Positions 34,310 through 43,118 of a stretch of 64,000 nucleotides of DNA are shown here, one piece after another. The stretch is from Corynebacterium glucuronolyticum. GTDB taxonomy: Bacteria; Actinomycetota; Actinomycetes; Mycobacteriales; Mycobacteriaceae. The stretch is from positions 30,600-94,599 of the forward strand of contig JALFAQ010000061.1 of NCBI GenBank assembly GCA_022772305.1. The letters are read 5' to 3'. Below the pieces are notes generated by a model, which had not been told where the DNA came from, did not search any database, and worked only from the letters and a program-made list of their open reading frames with translations. Numbering within the stretch: the stretch's first letter is position 1; every line of letters starts with the position of its first letter. Made by a program: the position numbers and the translations under genes.

Positions 34310-35434
34310 ATGGCTGCTATCACTGAAAACGACGTGCTTCAGGCGCTATCTACCGTCATCGATCCGGAGCTGGATCGCTCCCTGACGGAACTCGACATGG
34401 TCAAGTCCGTGCGTGTTGATGGCGCCGATGTTCACGCCACTATCCTTCTCACCATCGCCGGTTGCCCGATGAAGGGGACGCTCGTCTCCGATTCCATCGA
34501 GGCCATTAAAAAGATCCCCGGAGTGGACAACGCCTTCGTTGACACCGAGGCCATGACTGATGATCAGCGCCGAGAGTTGCGCATCAAGCTCCGTGGCAGC
34601 GAGCCGGTTATTCCTTTCTCGCAGCCAGACTCCACCACTCGCGTGTTGGCAGTAGCATCGGGCAAGGGCGGTGTCGGCAAGTCCAGCGTCACGGTCAACC
34701 TTGCTACGGCACTGGCTCAGCGCGGCCTCAATGTCGGCGTGCTTGATGCCGATATCTACGGGCATTCTATCCCCCAGATGATGGGCGATACCGATGGCCC
34801 GCACCAGGTTGATGACATGATCATGCCGCCTATTTGCCACGGCGTGAAGATCATCTCCATCGGCCACTTTGTCAAGGGCAACTCCCCTGTCATCTGGCGC
34901 GGACCGATGCTCCACCGAGCAATCCAACAGTTCCTCACCGACGTGTTCTGGGGAGACCTTGATGTTCTGCTTCTCGATCTTCCTCCGGGAACCGGCGACG
35001 TGGCGATTTCTGTGGCTCAGCTCATTCCTGGTGCCGAGCTCCTTATCGTCACTACACCGCAGGCTGCGGCCGCCGAGGTTGCCGAGCGTGCAGGTTCCAT
35101 CAGCCAGCAAACGAAACAGAAGATTGCCGGCGTCATTGAAAACATGTCCGCGATGGTCATGCCCGACGGTTCAACGATAGAAATCTTCGGCTCCGGTGGT
35201 GGCCAAACGGTGGCAGACCGGCTGACGCAGATTACTGGCACCACCATCCCGCTGCTCGGCTCGATCCCCTTGGATCCGAACCTGCGTACCGGTGGCGATT
35301 CCGGCACACCAGTGGCCATTTCGCAGCCCGATTCGCCCGCTGGCGAAGCCCTCAATTCCATTGCGAATAAGTTGGTTAAACGCAAGGAGTCATTGCTGGG
35401 CAAAACCCTCGGCCTCGGGATTTCCAAGAAGTAA
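34310..35434 (+). CDS. mrp: Mrp/ApbC-type Fe-S cluster carrier ATPase
   Basis: A 374-residue P-loop protein that carries Fe-S clusters to client enzymes. Residues 1-95 are a MIP18/DUF59 domain (conserved TIAGCPMKGTL near 45). The deviant Walker A is SGKGGVGKSSVTVNLATAL near 120, followed by DADIYGHSIPQMMG and LLLDLPPGTGDVAIS (Walker B/switch). The C-terminal CXXC of E. coli-type proteins is not present: the stretch after IENMSAM reads VMPDGSTIEIFGSGGG. ATG 34310 after CTAAGGC. It faces tatB across a terminator. Confidence 0.92.
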   Translation: MAAITENDVLQALSTVIDPELDRSLTELDMVKSVRVDGADVHATILLTIAGCPMKGTLVSDSIEAIKKIPGVDNAFVDTEAMTDDQRRELRIKLRGSEPVIPFSQPDSTTRVLAVASGKGGVGKSSVTVNLATALAQRGLNVGVLDADIYGHSIPQMMGDTDGPHQVDDMIMPPICHGVKIISIGHFVKGNSPVIWRGPMLHRAIQQFLTDVFWGDLDVLLLDLPPGTGDVAISVAQLIPGAELLIVTTPQAAAAEVAERAGSISQQTKQKIAGVIENMSAMVMPDGSTIEIFGSGGGQTVADRLTQITGTTIPLLGSIPLDPNLRTGGDSGTPVAISQPDSPAGEALNSIANKLVKRKESLLGKTLGLGISKK

Positions 35435-35492
35435 AACAAGTGGCTGTACCGCACGGCTCTATATTTGCCGTTGAGGTAGCACATACATGAAT

Positions 35493-35528
35493 GCGGGGAG
35501 ACCTCCTCTTCAGGTGGTCTCCCGCTTT
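35493..35528 (+). terminator. Terminator after mrp
   Basis: GCGGGGAGACC pairs with GGTCTCCCGC with one bulged G, then TTTCGTCG. Lies 60 bases after the stop, between convergent genes. Confidence 0.7.
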
Positions 35529-35578
35529 CGTCGTGTCAGTTCTGCTCGCCTTCGCCGCCGGCAGCGTGCCCGCGGCGA

Positions 35579-36100
35579 CTAGAGCACGTCGCTGTAATCG
35601 ACGGTCGAACCGGTCGCTCCGGCTGGCCCGTCGCCGTCGTTCTTTGGTGCGGTTGGCTTACTGCTTGTCGACGCTGTCCCCGTCGACGGTGTCGAATGGG
35701 ACTGCGTGGAGGACGGCTGGGAAGCACTCCCCGAGGCATCGGCAATGCTCGTGGGGGCCGATGTCTGGTTCACCTTCTTCGGATCGGTGTCATTCCAGAA
35801 TTTCTTCGGATCAAGCGCATCGAGGTACGTATCGTCGCCGTCGAAAAGCGTCTTCGTGAGGGCCGCCTTAGGCCCCATAGCCCGCAGTTTGGCCAGCTCA
35901 CCGAGGGGCTTGCGGAACTCGTCGAACTCGGGTCCGAGATCGTCGCTCAAACTCATCTTCGTGCGATTGATGGCATTGCGCGCGGCCAGAATAGCCGCCT
36001 TGATGTCCTCAACGGCCTTCGGGATCTTCTCCGGGCCAATGAGAAATACCGCAACGATGAAGATAATAAGAATCTCCACCCAACCAACGTCGTTAAACAC
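35579..36100 (-). CDS. tatB: Sec-independent translocase subunit TatB
   Basis: A 173-residue TatB, part of the twin-arginine receptor complex with TatC. The N-terminal membrane helix (residues 3-21: GWVEILIIFIVAVFLIGPE) is followed by the TatA/B hinge GPEKIPKAVED and an amphipathic helix to about 50, then an extended Ser/Thr/Pro-rich cytoplasmic tail. Length and the Glu in the helix favour TatB over TatA. It follows the anti-sigma gene on the same strand with a gap of about 37 bases. In mycobacteria an HtrA protease gene lies between; here it is missing. Confidence 0.93.
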   Translation of the reverse strand: MFNDVGWVEILIIFIVAVFLIGPEKIPKAVEDIKAAILAARNAINRTKMSLSDDLGPEFDEFRKPLGELAKLRAMGPKAALTKTLFDGDDTYLDALDPKKFWNDTDPKKVNQTSAPTSIADASGSASQPSSTQSHSTPSTGTASTSSKPTAPKNDGDGPAGATGSTVDYSDVL

Positions 36101-36137
36101 GAATTACACTCTACTTGCTTTCCCGAAAGGACGGAAC

Positions 36138-36800
36138 TTAATCCGTACGATCCTTGTATGTCCGTCGCGCTGCCCAGTAAATGGAATTGAGCCGGCCAAA
36201 AAAAGTGTCAGGCTGGAGGATATCGCCCGCTGCTGGCCCTTCCGCACAGGTTTCTGGGTTCAAGTTGGCGAGCTTGCTGACAAGCGCTGACGGGACGTGA
36301 ATGTCGCTTTCGGTCTCCTGTCGCAGCGTCATCGAGGCTTCCTTTTGCTCGCGCACTTCTCGCCTGCACATTGAGCAATGAAGGAGATGGGCGCGAGCGC
36401 GCTTTTGCGCTTTCAGGCTAAGTTCACCGTCGACATACCCCGCGACGGCCTCTGCCGACAAGTGCTCAACAGAAGAAAACGATTCATCCCTGTCCCGCAC
36501 TTCCTCCCGAAGCATGGCGGAGATTGCTTCCTGTAGTCTCTTCGGCGACGCGGCGCGCGGGAGACGAGCGACACGCCGGGCGCGGAGATCCTCAAGCGAC
36601 GGCCGACCAGCGTTTTCTCCTTCCCCAGTCTCCTCTTCCGATTCATTTTGGTGGAAGAGAGAATCGATGCGCTCGAGGAATTCCAACGTCTTTTTCAGTG
36701 ACGGAGATTCCGCTTCCGCGCTCTTTCCAGCGCTGCGGAGGTGCTCGGAGTAGGGAACGCTACCGGTGCGTGCGTTCTCGGACTCCGATCGCGGTTGCAC
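36138..36800 (-). CDS. cseE: Anti-sigma factor of SigE (CseE/RseA type)
   Basis: A 220-residue zinc-associated anti-sigma factor. The ZAS motif His-x3-Cys-x2-Cys lies at 138, 142 and 145 (HLLHCSMC), with an upstream His near 113 and the VAGYVDGELS helix typical of the family. About 95 charged residues precede it. I chose GTG at 36800 because AAGGAGAGGAGG lies 8 bases upstream, the best ribosome site nearby; an in-frame GTG at 36917 has none, and a 125-residue form from ATG 36515 is possible. It is just downstream of sigE and upstream of tatB, the conserved envelope-stress order. It would bind SigE until stress releases it. Confidence 0.88.
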   Translation of the reverse strand: MQPRSESENARTGSVPYSEHLRSAGKSAEAESPSLKKTLEFLERIDSLFHQNESEEETGEGENAGRPSLEDLRARRVARLPRAASPKRLQEAISAMLREEVRDRDESFSSVEHLSAEAVAGYVDGELSLKAQKRARAHLLHCSMCRREVREQKEASMTLRQETESDIHVPSALVSKLANLNPETCAEGPAAGDILQPDTFFGRLNSIYWAARRTYKDRTD

Positions 36801-36990
36801 TGCGCGTGCCTCCTCTCCTTCATCTCGCTCTGGGGGGGGAGCCCGATACCTTGTGTCCCTGTGGGGTGCCCCAGGGTAGCAACTTTTGGCGGGAAACGGC
36901 TCCAGCTGGAATGCCACTACACAAGTATGATCAAAGCTTTTGTTACCACTACTCTATACCGAAATGAGCGGTGGCGTTTCCAGCGGTGAA

Positions 36991-37695
36991 CTACTGTTGG
37001 GGCACCAAAGCCTTGGCAGCATCGGACTCTTCAGCCGCTGCCAGAATGTACTCCCGAAGCTGCTTTCTACCTCGGTGAATACGGGACCGTACCGTGCCCA
37101 TTTTCACGCCCAACGTTTCGGCGATTTCCTCATAGCTCAGGCCCTCCATGTCACACAGAACGACGGCAACACGGTAGTCGGGACTCAAGCTAAACAGAGC
37201 ACGCTCCAATGTGGGATCGAGGTTCGCATTGAGGTAGGCCTCATCCGGAGTGGGATCGCTTCCCGGGTAACGGTCATAGGTGGTCTCATTCAGTGCTTCC
37301 ATGCGGATAGTCGAGCGATGGCGCACCATATCGAGGAACAGATTCGTGGTGATCCGGTGCAGCCACCCCTTAAATGCACCGGGCTTGTAGGTCTTGAGAG
37401 AACGAAACACTCGCATGAATGTCTCTTGGGTCAGATCCTCGGCATCCTGCTTGTTGCCGGAGAGCCGATAGGCCAGACGGTAGACACCGTCGGCGTGCTC
37501 TTCCACTAACTCCGCCCACGACGGCATATCACCTGTACCTGCGTCGAATGCGCTGGTACCTGTAAGCTCGTCGGCCGTGGCATCCACGCTCGTTTCAGGA
37601 TGCTGGGCGATCGGCTTCCTATTGCCCTTTTCTTTCCGGCGGGAACCAAACCCGATAGCTCCGGAAAAGGAAAAAGAGGAAGACGTGTTTTTCAT
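36991..37695 (-). CDS. sigE: ECF RNA polymerase sigma factor SigE
   Basis: A 234-residue extracytoplasmic-function sigma factor. Sigma region 2 spans about residues 63-130 ([20 protein letters not shown], then [18 protein letters not shown], the -10-binding part), and region 4 about 170-225 ([20 protein letters not shown], then [15 protein letters not shown], the -35-binding helix). The N-terminal 55 residues are basic then acidic. ATG 37695 is used because KNTSSSFSF begins the likely coding part; an ATG at 37764 is possible. It heads the sigE-anti-sigma-tatB run and is divergent from the methyltransferase, as in M. tuberculosis. It controls envelope and surface stress genes in that family. 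Confidence 0.93.
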   Translation of the reverse strand: MKNTSSSFSFSGAIGFGSRRKEKGNRKPIAQHPETSVDATADELTGTSAFDAGTGDMPSWAELVEEHADGVYRLAYRLSGNKQDAEDLTQETFMRVFRSLKTYKPGAFKGWLHRITTNLFLDMVRHRSTIRMEALNETTYDRYPGSDPTPDEAYLNANLDPTLERALFSLSPDYRVAVVLCDMEGLSYEEIAETLGVKMGTVRSRIHRGRKQLREYILAAAEESDAAKALVPQQ

Positions 37696-37900
37696 ACCTT
37701 TTATCCAAACATACGGTGATGAAAATGAGCCTAACACGATATTGGTTTCCGCTGTGAGTTTCAAGCTAAATGGTCACACGTAATTGGCAAGCCTGCTGAG
37801 GTCGGTGTGCCGAGGGGTGATTTCTGGATGTGCCGGGAACATTTTGGGGCTGTATTCCGCCGTCGCGCGCGTGGCCTGCCCCGAAGAAGAGAGTTCACAC

Positions 37901-37906
37901 TAGACT
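37901..37906 (+). promoter_or_regulatory. -10 element of the O-methyltransferase gene
   Basis: TAGACT ends 7 bases before the GTG at 37914. GAGG between is too close to act as a ribosome site, so a leaderless transcript is likely. Confidence 0.5.
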
Positions 37907-37913
37907 GAGGTGC

Positions 37914-38540
37914 GTGACTGAGGAACTAGTACGTTACATCGAAGAGACAACGCTTGACGACGACCACCATGTCCGGGCTCGCAATGATGCTCAGGAATTT
38001 GGCCTGTCTGCCCCCGATTCGGCTACCGGCCAGCTTCTCTCGCTCCTTGCGGCTCTTGTCGCCACGGACGATAACCGCAGCGGTGTTGCTGCGACCCCTG
38101 CTGCCGGCATCGTTGGCTTGTATCTATTCGACGGCCTTGGCCCGGACGGGCATCTCACGTTCATCGACCCTGAGCATGAGCACCAGAACCAGGCTAAGAA
38201 TGTGTTCCGCGCGGCGGGTCATAGCCACTACCGTTTCCTCCCCTCACGACCACTCGAGGTCATGGGGCGTTTAGCCACCGATTCCTACCGAATTGTCGTC
38301 GGTGATGTTCCGGCTTTGGATCTACCGACCTTTATCGATGAGGCGTGGCCTCTCCTCCAATCTGGTGGCGTTCTTGTACTCCTCGATGCGCTTTTCGACG
38401 GCCTCGTGGGCGACGAGTCACGCACCGATCGGGAGTTCGTCAGCGCCCGCGAGGCAGACGAGAAGCTCCGTGGCTTTGAGGATGCGCTCATCACGCGTCT
38501 TCCCCTCGGCGCCGGCACCATTATCGCGTTCAAAAAATAG
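37914..38540 (+). CDS. SAM-dependent O-methyltransferase
   Basis: A 208-residue cytoplasmic methyltransferase of the class I O-methyltransferase family, orthologous by position to M. tuberculosis Rv1220c, which is divergent from sigE. The SAM-binding strand appears as GIVGLYLFDGLGPDGHLTFIDPE near residues 62-85, and the metal/catalytic segment as LDALFDGLVGD near 155. Only a modest GxG motif is kept. The GTG at 37914 starts the conserved TEELVRYIEET. Methyl acceptor unknown. The link with sigE is conserved but its meaning is unclear. Confidence 0.85.
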   Translation: MTEELVRYIEETTLDDDHHVRARNDAQEFGLSAPDSATGQLLSLLAALVATDDNRSGVAATPAAGIVGLYLFDGLGPDGHLTFIDPEHEHQNQAKNVFRAAGHSHYRFLPSRPLEVMGRLATDSYRIVVGDVPALDLPTFIDEAWPLLQSGGVLVLLDALFDGLVGDESRTDREFVSAREADEKLRGFEDALITRLPLGAGTIIAFKK

Positions 38541-38587
38541 TATTCACAGATCGGCCTGCAACCTTGTTGTAAGAACTAGAACCAAAG

Positions 38588-38625
38588 AAAGCTCCGAGCC
38601 TGACATCGCGTCAGCTCGGAGCTTT
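38588..38625. terminator. Bidirectional terminator between the methyltransferase and glgC
   Basis: Perfect 12-bp stem AAAGCTCCGAGC / GCTCGGAGCTTT (38588-38599, 38614-38625), with an inner TGAC/GTCA. TTCCTCCTT follows on the plus strand, and CTTTGGTTCT on the minus. Confidence 0.85.
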
Positions 38626-38690
38626 CCTCCTTAGTCGTTCAGTTCATTGTCTCCCCGGTAGAAAAACCGAGGTTCCCAGCGCCGGAGGAG

Positions 38691-39908
38691 TTACACTACC
38701 TCGTTCTTCCCCACGACAACTACGCCGTTTGCGGATACATCGAAACGCTGGTGATCTCGTTCGGCATCCACGCCAATGAACTCGCCGTCAGAAACCACAA
38801 CATTCTTGTCCAAGATAGCGTGACGGACAACTGAACCACGCCCAATGCGAACACCCGGCATCAGCACTGCGCCTTCGACGGTGGCGCCCTCTTCCACAAT
38901 CACGTTGGTGGAAACGACCGAGTTACGGACCGTCGCACCAGAGATGATCGAGCCGTTGGCAACCATGGAGGATTGTGCAATTCCGCCCTGAACAAATTTG
39001 GCCGGAGGCAGGTTTCCTTCATCCGTAGAGTGAATGGGCCACTTCTGGTTGTACAGGTTGAACACGGGGTTCACGCTAATGAGGTCCATGTGGGCATCGT
39101 AGAACGCATCGATGGTACCAACATCGCGCCAGTACCCCTTATCCCTCTCCGTAGAACCAGGGACATCGTTATCAGAGAAGTCGTAAACGTGGGCTTCACC
39201 CTTCTCCACGAAGTGCGGAATGATGTTTCCACCCATGTCGTGCGAGGAGTTTTCATCTTCTGCGTCAGCCTTGAGAGCTTCAATGAGTTTCTCTGTGGTG
39301 AAAACGTAGTTACCCATGGACGCAAACGTCACATTCGGATCATCCGGAGTGCTCGGCGGGTCAGCCGGCTTCTCCAAAAACTCCGTAATCGTTCCGTCGT
39401 CATTCGACTGGATGCAACCGAACGCAGTTGCTTCCTGGCGCGGTACGCGAATGCCCGCAACGGTGGCCGCCTTGCCGGACTTGATGTGCTCTTGCACCAT
39501 CTGTGCGGGGTCCATCCGGTAGACGTGGTCGGCACCGAAGACGATGACGTACTCGGGGTTCTCGTCGTAGATGAGGTTCAGCGACTGCAAGATCGCGTCG
39601 GCAGAGCCGTTGAACCAGCGCTGCCCGAGCCGCTGCTGTGCAGGTACCGGGGCGATGTAGTTTCCGGTGAGTCCGGAAACCTGCCATGCTTGGGCAATGT
39701 GCCGGTCGAGTGAGTGAGACTTGTACTGGGTCAGCACGCAGATCTTGAGGTAACCGGCGTTGACCAGGTTGCTCAGTACGAAGTCGATAAGTCGGTAGCT
39801 ACCGCCGAAAGGAACGGCGGGCTTTGCGCGGTCAGCTGTAAGAGGAAAAAGGCGTTTCCCCTCGCCGCCTGCCAGGACAATGGAAAGAACGGACGGTTGG
39901 TTTCTCAT
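38691..39908 (-). CDS. glgC: Glucose-1-phosphate adenylyltransferase
   Basis: A 405-residue ADP-glucose pyrophosphorylase, making ADP-glucose from glucose-1-phosphate and ATP for glycogen and related glucans. The N-terminal signature is [20 protein letters not shown] (about 13-32), with [19 protein letters not shown] following and the WFNGSADAI region near 98. The C-terminal ~100 residues form the left-handed beta-helix. Divergent from glgA, whose product is the glycosyltransferase using ADP-glucose. The mRNA is probably nearly leaderless (-10 at 39917-39922) and the region upstream has a direct repeat, a candidate operator. Confidence 0.96.
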   Translation of the reverse strand: MRNQPSVLSIVLAGGEGKRLFPLTADRAKPAVPFGGSYRLIDFVLSNLVNAGYLKICVLTQYKSHSLDRHIAQAWQVSGLTGNYIAPVPAQQRLGQRWFNGSADAILQSLNLIYDENPEYVIVFGADHVYRMDPAQMVQEHIKSGKAATVAGIRVPRQEATAFGCIQSNDDGTITEFLEKPADPPSTPDDPNVTFASMGNYVFTTEKLIEALKADAEDENSSHDMGGNIIPHFVEKGEAHVYDFSDNDVPGSTERDKGYWRDVGTIDAFYDAHMDLISVNPVFNLYNQKWPIHSTDEGNLPPAKFVQGGIAQSSMVANGSIISGATVRNSVVSTNVIVEEGATVEGAVLMPGVRIGRGSVVRHAILDKNVVVSDGEFIGVDAERDHQRFDVSANGVVVVGKNEVV

Positions 39909-39916
39909 ACCTCCAA

Positions 39917-39922
39917 TTTATA
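39917..39922 (-). promoter_or_regulatory. -10 element of glgC
   Basis: On the minus strand TATAAA lies 8 bases before the ATG at 39908. GGAGG sits next to the ATG at a spacing too short to be a normal ribosome site. Confidence 0.5.
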
Positions 39923-39923
39923 G

Positions 39924-39953
39924 CGGAAAGTGACTTTTGTCTCGGAAAGTGAC
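39924..39953. promoter_or_regulatory. Direct repeat CGGAAAGTGAC x2, glgC operator candidate
   Basis: Two exact 11-base copies at 39924-39934 and 39943-39953, 19 bases apart, directly upstream of the glgC -10 and covering the -35 position. A third, diverged element (CACTTTGCAC) starts at 39960. Two-turn spacing suits a regulator bound on one DNA face. Confidence 0.5.
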
Positions 39954-40174
39954 ATCGACCACTTTGCACCCGTGGGAAACACATTTCAACCAGTGGATTT
40001 CCAAACCTAGAAAGGGTGACGCACCCACCCGAACCCCCACCCCCTTATGGAGGGGATAGGACATTCCAGCGCACTTCATATCACCATTCGCGTGGTGTGG
40101 ACTGGATTCATACCCATGCACGGCAAATGAAAGAAGGCCTGCAGAAAAACTTTATTCCCGCTAAGTTGGTTGGT

Positions 40175-41353
40175 ATGCGAGTAGGAATGATGACAAGAGA
40201 GTACCCGCCAGAGGTCTACGGAGGCGCCGGCGTGCATGTAACGGAACTGACCCGTTTCATGCGCGAAATCGACGGCGTTGACGTTGACGTTCACTGCATG
40301 GGTGCTCCCCGCGACGAAGCAAATGTTTACACCCATGGCGTTGACCCCGAGCTGGAAAACGCCAACTCTGCCATTAAAACCCTGTCCACCGGACTGCGGA
40401 TGGCGAACGCCGCCAGCAACCTTGACGTTGTGCACTCGCACACCTGGTACGCAGGTCTCGGCGGCCACCTCACGGGCAAGCTGTACGGCATCCCGCACGT
40501 GGCCACCGCCCACTCCCTCGAGCCGCATCGCCCGTGGAAGCGCGAGCAGCTTGGTGGCGGCTACGATGTTTCCTCTTGGAGCGAGAAGAACGCGATGGAA
40601 AACGCTGACGCGGTCATCGCCGTTTCCGCCCGGATGAAGGACTCCATCCTCGATGCCTACCCGAACATCGATCCGGACAAGGTTCGCATCGTGCTCAACG
40701 GCATCGACACGGAGCTCTGGCAGCCCCGCCCCACCTTCGACGAGGCGGAGAACTCCGTACTCAAGGAGCTGGGCGTTGATCCGTCCCGCCCGATCGTCGC
40801 GTTCGTCGGCCGTATCACTCGCCAGAAGGGTGTCGGCCACCTCGTGAAGGCTGCAAGCCACTTCGATGATGGTGTTCAGCTCGTGCTGTGCGCCGGTGCC
40901 CCGGATACCCCCGAGATCGCTGCGGAGACCGAGCGCCTGGTTAAGGACCTGCAGGAAGAGCGCGACGGCATCTTCTGGGTACAGGAGTTCCTGCCGAAGC
41001 CGAAGATCCAGGAGATCCTCACTGCCGCTGACACCTTCGTCTGCCCCTCCATCTACGAGCCACTCGGCATCGTAAACCTGGAGGCAATGGCTTGTGGTGC
41101 CGCTGTGGTTGCTTCCGATGTGGGAGGTATCCCTGAGGTTGTGGTCGATGGCACGACCGGTTCGCTTGTCCACTACGACGAGAATGACACCGAAGCTTTC
41201 GAGCGCGACATCGCTGCAGCTGTGAACAAGATGGTTTCGGACCGTGAGGCCGCCAAGGCCTACGGTGAGCGCGGTCGTCAGCGCGCCGTCGACGACTTCT
41301 CCTGGGCAACAATCGCCCAGCAGACTGTCGACGTGTACAAGTCCCTGATGTAA
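40175..41353 (+). CDS. glgA: Glycogen synthase GlgA (actinobacterial GT4 type)
   Basis: A 392-residue GT4-family glycosyltransferase using ADP-glucose. In mycobacteria the orthologue (Rv1212c, GlgM) makes maltose-1-phosphate, so either product is possible. The N-terminus MRVGMMTREYPPEVYGGAGVHV holds the Gly-rich acceptor loop, HTWYAG and TAHSLEPHRPWK follow, FVGRITRQKG near 263 is the start of domain 2, and EPLGIVNLEAMACGAAVVAS near 340 is the EX7E catalytic segment. The ATG at 40175 is chosen because conservation begins there; the frame is open to 40016. Divergent from glgC across 266 bases with shared control sites. Confidence 0.95.
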   Translation: MRVGMMTREYPPEVYGGAGVHVTELTRFMREIDGVDVDVHCMGAPRDEANVYTHGVDPELENANSAIKTLSTGLRMANAASNLDVVHSHTWYAGLGGHLTGKLYGIPHVATAHSLEPHRPWKREQLGGGYDVSSWSEKNAMENADAVIAVSARMKDSILDAYPNIDPDKVRIVLNGIDTELWQPRPTFDEAENSVLKELGVDPSRPIVAFVGRITRQKGVGHLVKAASHFDDGVQLVLCAGAPDTPEIAAETERLVKDLQEERDGIFWVQEFLPKPKIQEILTAADTFVCPSIYEPLGIVNLEAMACGAAVVASDVGGIPEVVVDGTTGSLVHYDENDTEAFERDIAAAVNKMVSDREAAKAYGERGRQRAVDDFSWATIAQQTVDVYKSLM

Positions 41354-41383
41354 GTGCAGCTAACCGGTTATCCGGAACGGTGA

Positions 41384-41413
41384 GGCGAGGCGGTTTTCCC
41401 GCCTCGCCTTTTT
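41384..41413 (+). terminator. Rho-independent terminator after glgA
   Basis: GGCGAGGCGG / CCGCCTCGCC around TTTTC, then TTTTTCG. Thirty bases past the stop. Confidence 0.92.
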
Positions 41414-41690
41414 CGTTCCCTTTTCTCACCCAACGTAGTGCATGGCAAGCGGAGCGCGTGTAAGTCTTTGCGCACGGAGGAATTTTCCAGCAAGAAAACT
41501 GCTACTTCTACGGCAGAAATAGACTGTGACCTAGGGATTCGACGCGGAAAAGCAGTTTCCGGGTACCCTCGGTGGTAATCCTGAGCCGGATGCCTGCGAC
41601 CCATCGCAGGGAAAACGGCCTAGTGCACGTACAGTGCAGCCTATTCCGCAGGGTAAAGAAAGCTTTTGTCCACACAGATAGGAAGTAATC
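41414..41690 (+). other. Intergenic region before the GH32-like gene
   Basis: About 280 bases without a gene. It has a GGAAA-AGCAG-TTTCC inverted repeat (41546-41560), and AAACTGCT (41496-41503) recurs inverted as AGCAGTTT (41551-41558). The GH32-like start has AGGAAG about 6 bases upstream. Confidence 0.35.
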
Positions 41691-43001
41691 ATGGTCACTC
41701 ACCGCCCAGAACTGCATATCACCGCCCCTGAAGGCGTTTTGGAGGCACCGGCGGGGTCGCTCCTCAAGGACGGCACGTGGCACATTATGTACCAGTACGA
41801 GCCCAACGCGGATGGGCACGGACACTGGGGACACGTCACTTCCCCTAACTTCTCCCCCTTCAACTGGACGGAGGGAGAAGACATTTTGGCACCAGAGGGC
41901 GAGGAAACTGACCTGTGGGCAGGCTCCGTCATCAGCGATGCCGGAAAGGTGACGTTGTTTTTTACTTCCGTCACGGGCGACAAAACAGAGATTCATCGGG
42001 CAGATGTTTTCGATGGCAAAGCTACCCGCGCAGGTTGTGTGGTGGGCGATCGCGATGGACACACGAATTTCCGCTCACCATGTGTCATTGCTCGTGGTGC
42101 TGGTTGGCTCATGCTCGCCGTCAGCGGCCCAGAGGATGACCCGCGGCCAGTTATCCTCGAGTCCCTCGATACAGAGACCTGGACTCTCATCGGAGATCTG
42201 GACTTCACTGGGAAATCTGGTCTCGAAGGCATCCCACAGCTCGTTAGCCCCCGCATCATTATGCTTTCCGACGAATTCAGTGGCGACTCCCACGACGTCT
42301 TGCTCGTAACTGTTCAGTTCGGCGAGATCGATATCTGTGGCTACCTTGTCGGTAATCTTCACGGCTCCACCTTTGATGTGGAGACGCCCTTCACCCGCAT
42401 CGACTATGGCCACGATTTCTCCCGTCCCCGGACGACCAACTTCGATGTCACTGATACAGCATCTCTCGAGGGAGCAATCGTCTTCGGTCTCATGGGCGGC
42501 GGTGGTGCACTCCATGACCTGGATCGCGATCCGTCCTATCACTCAGAGAAGTGGGTGAATTGTCTTTCCGCACCACGGCTTGTCACGTTGCAGGACGGTC
42601 ACCTGTTCCAGACACCGTATCCCGGTCTCATTGCTGAAATTGAGAAGACGGAGCGTGCCTCTCTTTGGAGTGGCATGTTTAACGTTGGCGAGGGCGAAAT
42701 CTCCGTTGCTCTCGTCGATCGCGAGGACAACATCTACGCGACGATTTCGCACACGAAGGATGCTGTTTTCCTCGACCGTTCGGAGAGCTCCTTCTTTGAG
42801 GATGACGAAATGGCCGAAGCACCGGTCACGTGCAGTGACACGCAATCAATGTCGATCCTTGTCGATGGCTCCACCGTCGAGGTTTTCGCCGATGGTGGCG
42901 CGGCCACCCTGTCATCCCGTGTGTATTTCGATCACGACTTCTACCGCTTCGCTGTTCGTACCACGGGTGGAGCAGTACTCGAACAAGTAGTATCTGACTA
43001 G
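41691..43001 (+). CDS. GH32-like protein with altered catalytic motifs
   Basis: A 436-residue protein with the two-domain layout of glycoside hydrolase family 32 (sucrases, levanases): a five-bladed propeller to about 300 and a C-terminal beta sandwich ending SILVDGSTVEVFADGGAATLSSRVY. No signal peptide. The three catalytic motifs are changed. Where family members have NDPNG with the nucleophile Asp, this has EAPAG (18-22); where they have FRDP, it has FRSP (127-130); the acid/base EC motif is EG at 179-180, keeping the Glu. Without both Asp it should not hydrolyse sucrose normally. It may bind a sugar or use other chemistry. Its position after glgA suggests a carbon-storage role, unproven. 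Confidence 0.8.
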   Translation: MVTHRPELHITAPEGVLEAPAGSLLKDGTWHIMYQYEPNADGHGHWGHVTSPNFSPFNWTEGEDILAPEGEETDLWAGSVISDAGKVTLFFTSVTGDKTEIHRADVFDGKATRAGCVVGDRDGHTNFRSPCVIARGAGWLMLAVSGPEDDPRPVILESLDTETWTLIGDLDFTGKSGLEGIPQLVSPRIIMLSDEFSGDSHDVLLVTVQFGEIDICGYLVGNLHGSTFDVETPFTRIDYGHDFSRPRTTNFDVTDTASLEGAIVFGLMGGGGALHDLDRDPSYHSEKWVNCLSAPRLVTLQDGHLFQTPYPGLIAEIEKTERASLWSGMFNVGEGEISVALVDREDNIYATISHTKDAVFLDRSESSFFEDDEMAEAPVTCSDTQSMSILVDGSTVEVFADGGAATLSSRVYFDHDFYRFAVRTTGGAVLEQVVSD

Positions 43002-43022
43002 CGCGTAGCAATCCGCGTACCC

Positions 43023-43056
43023 AGCCGGGTATCCCCATGCGGATACCCGGCTTTTC
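43023..43056 (+). terminator. Rho-independent terminator after the GH32-like gene
   Basis: Perfect 12-bp stem AGCCGGGTATCC / GGATACCCGGCT (43023-43034, 43041-43052), loop CCATGC, then TTTTCT. Confidence 0.92.
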
Positions 43057-43063
43057 TATACAG

Positions 43064-43104
43064 AAAAAGGACACCATGAGCACTATGTAGTACTCATGAT
43101 GTCT
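43064..43104 (-). terminator. Terminator of the methyltransferase gene
   Basis: On the minus strand GACATCATGAG-ACTA pairs with TAGT/CTCATGGTGTC with two or three mismatches and is followed by CTTTTTC. It lies back to back with the plus-strand terminator. Confidence 0.65.
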
Positions 43105-43118
43105 TCTACTGCTCGATG

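Noticed and set aside
41496..41560. Attenuator or operator made from AAACTGCT/AGCAGTTT before the GH32-like gene
   Set aside because: The arms are short, 47 bases apart, and could easily arise by chance.
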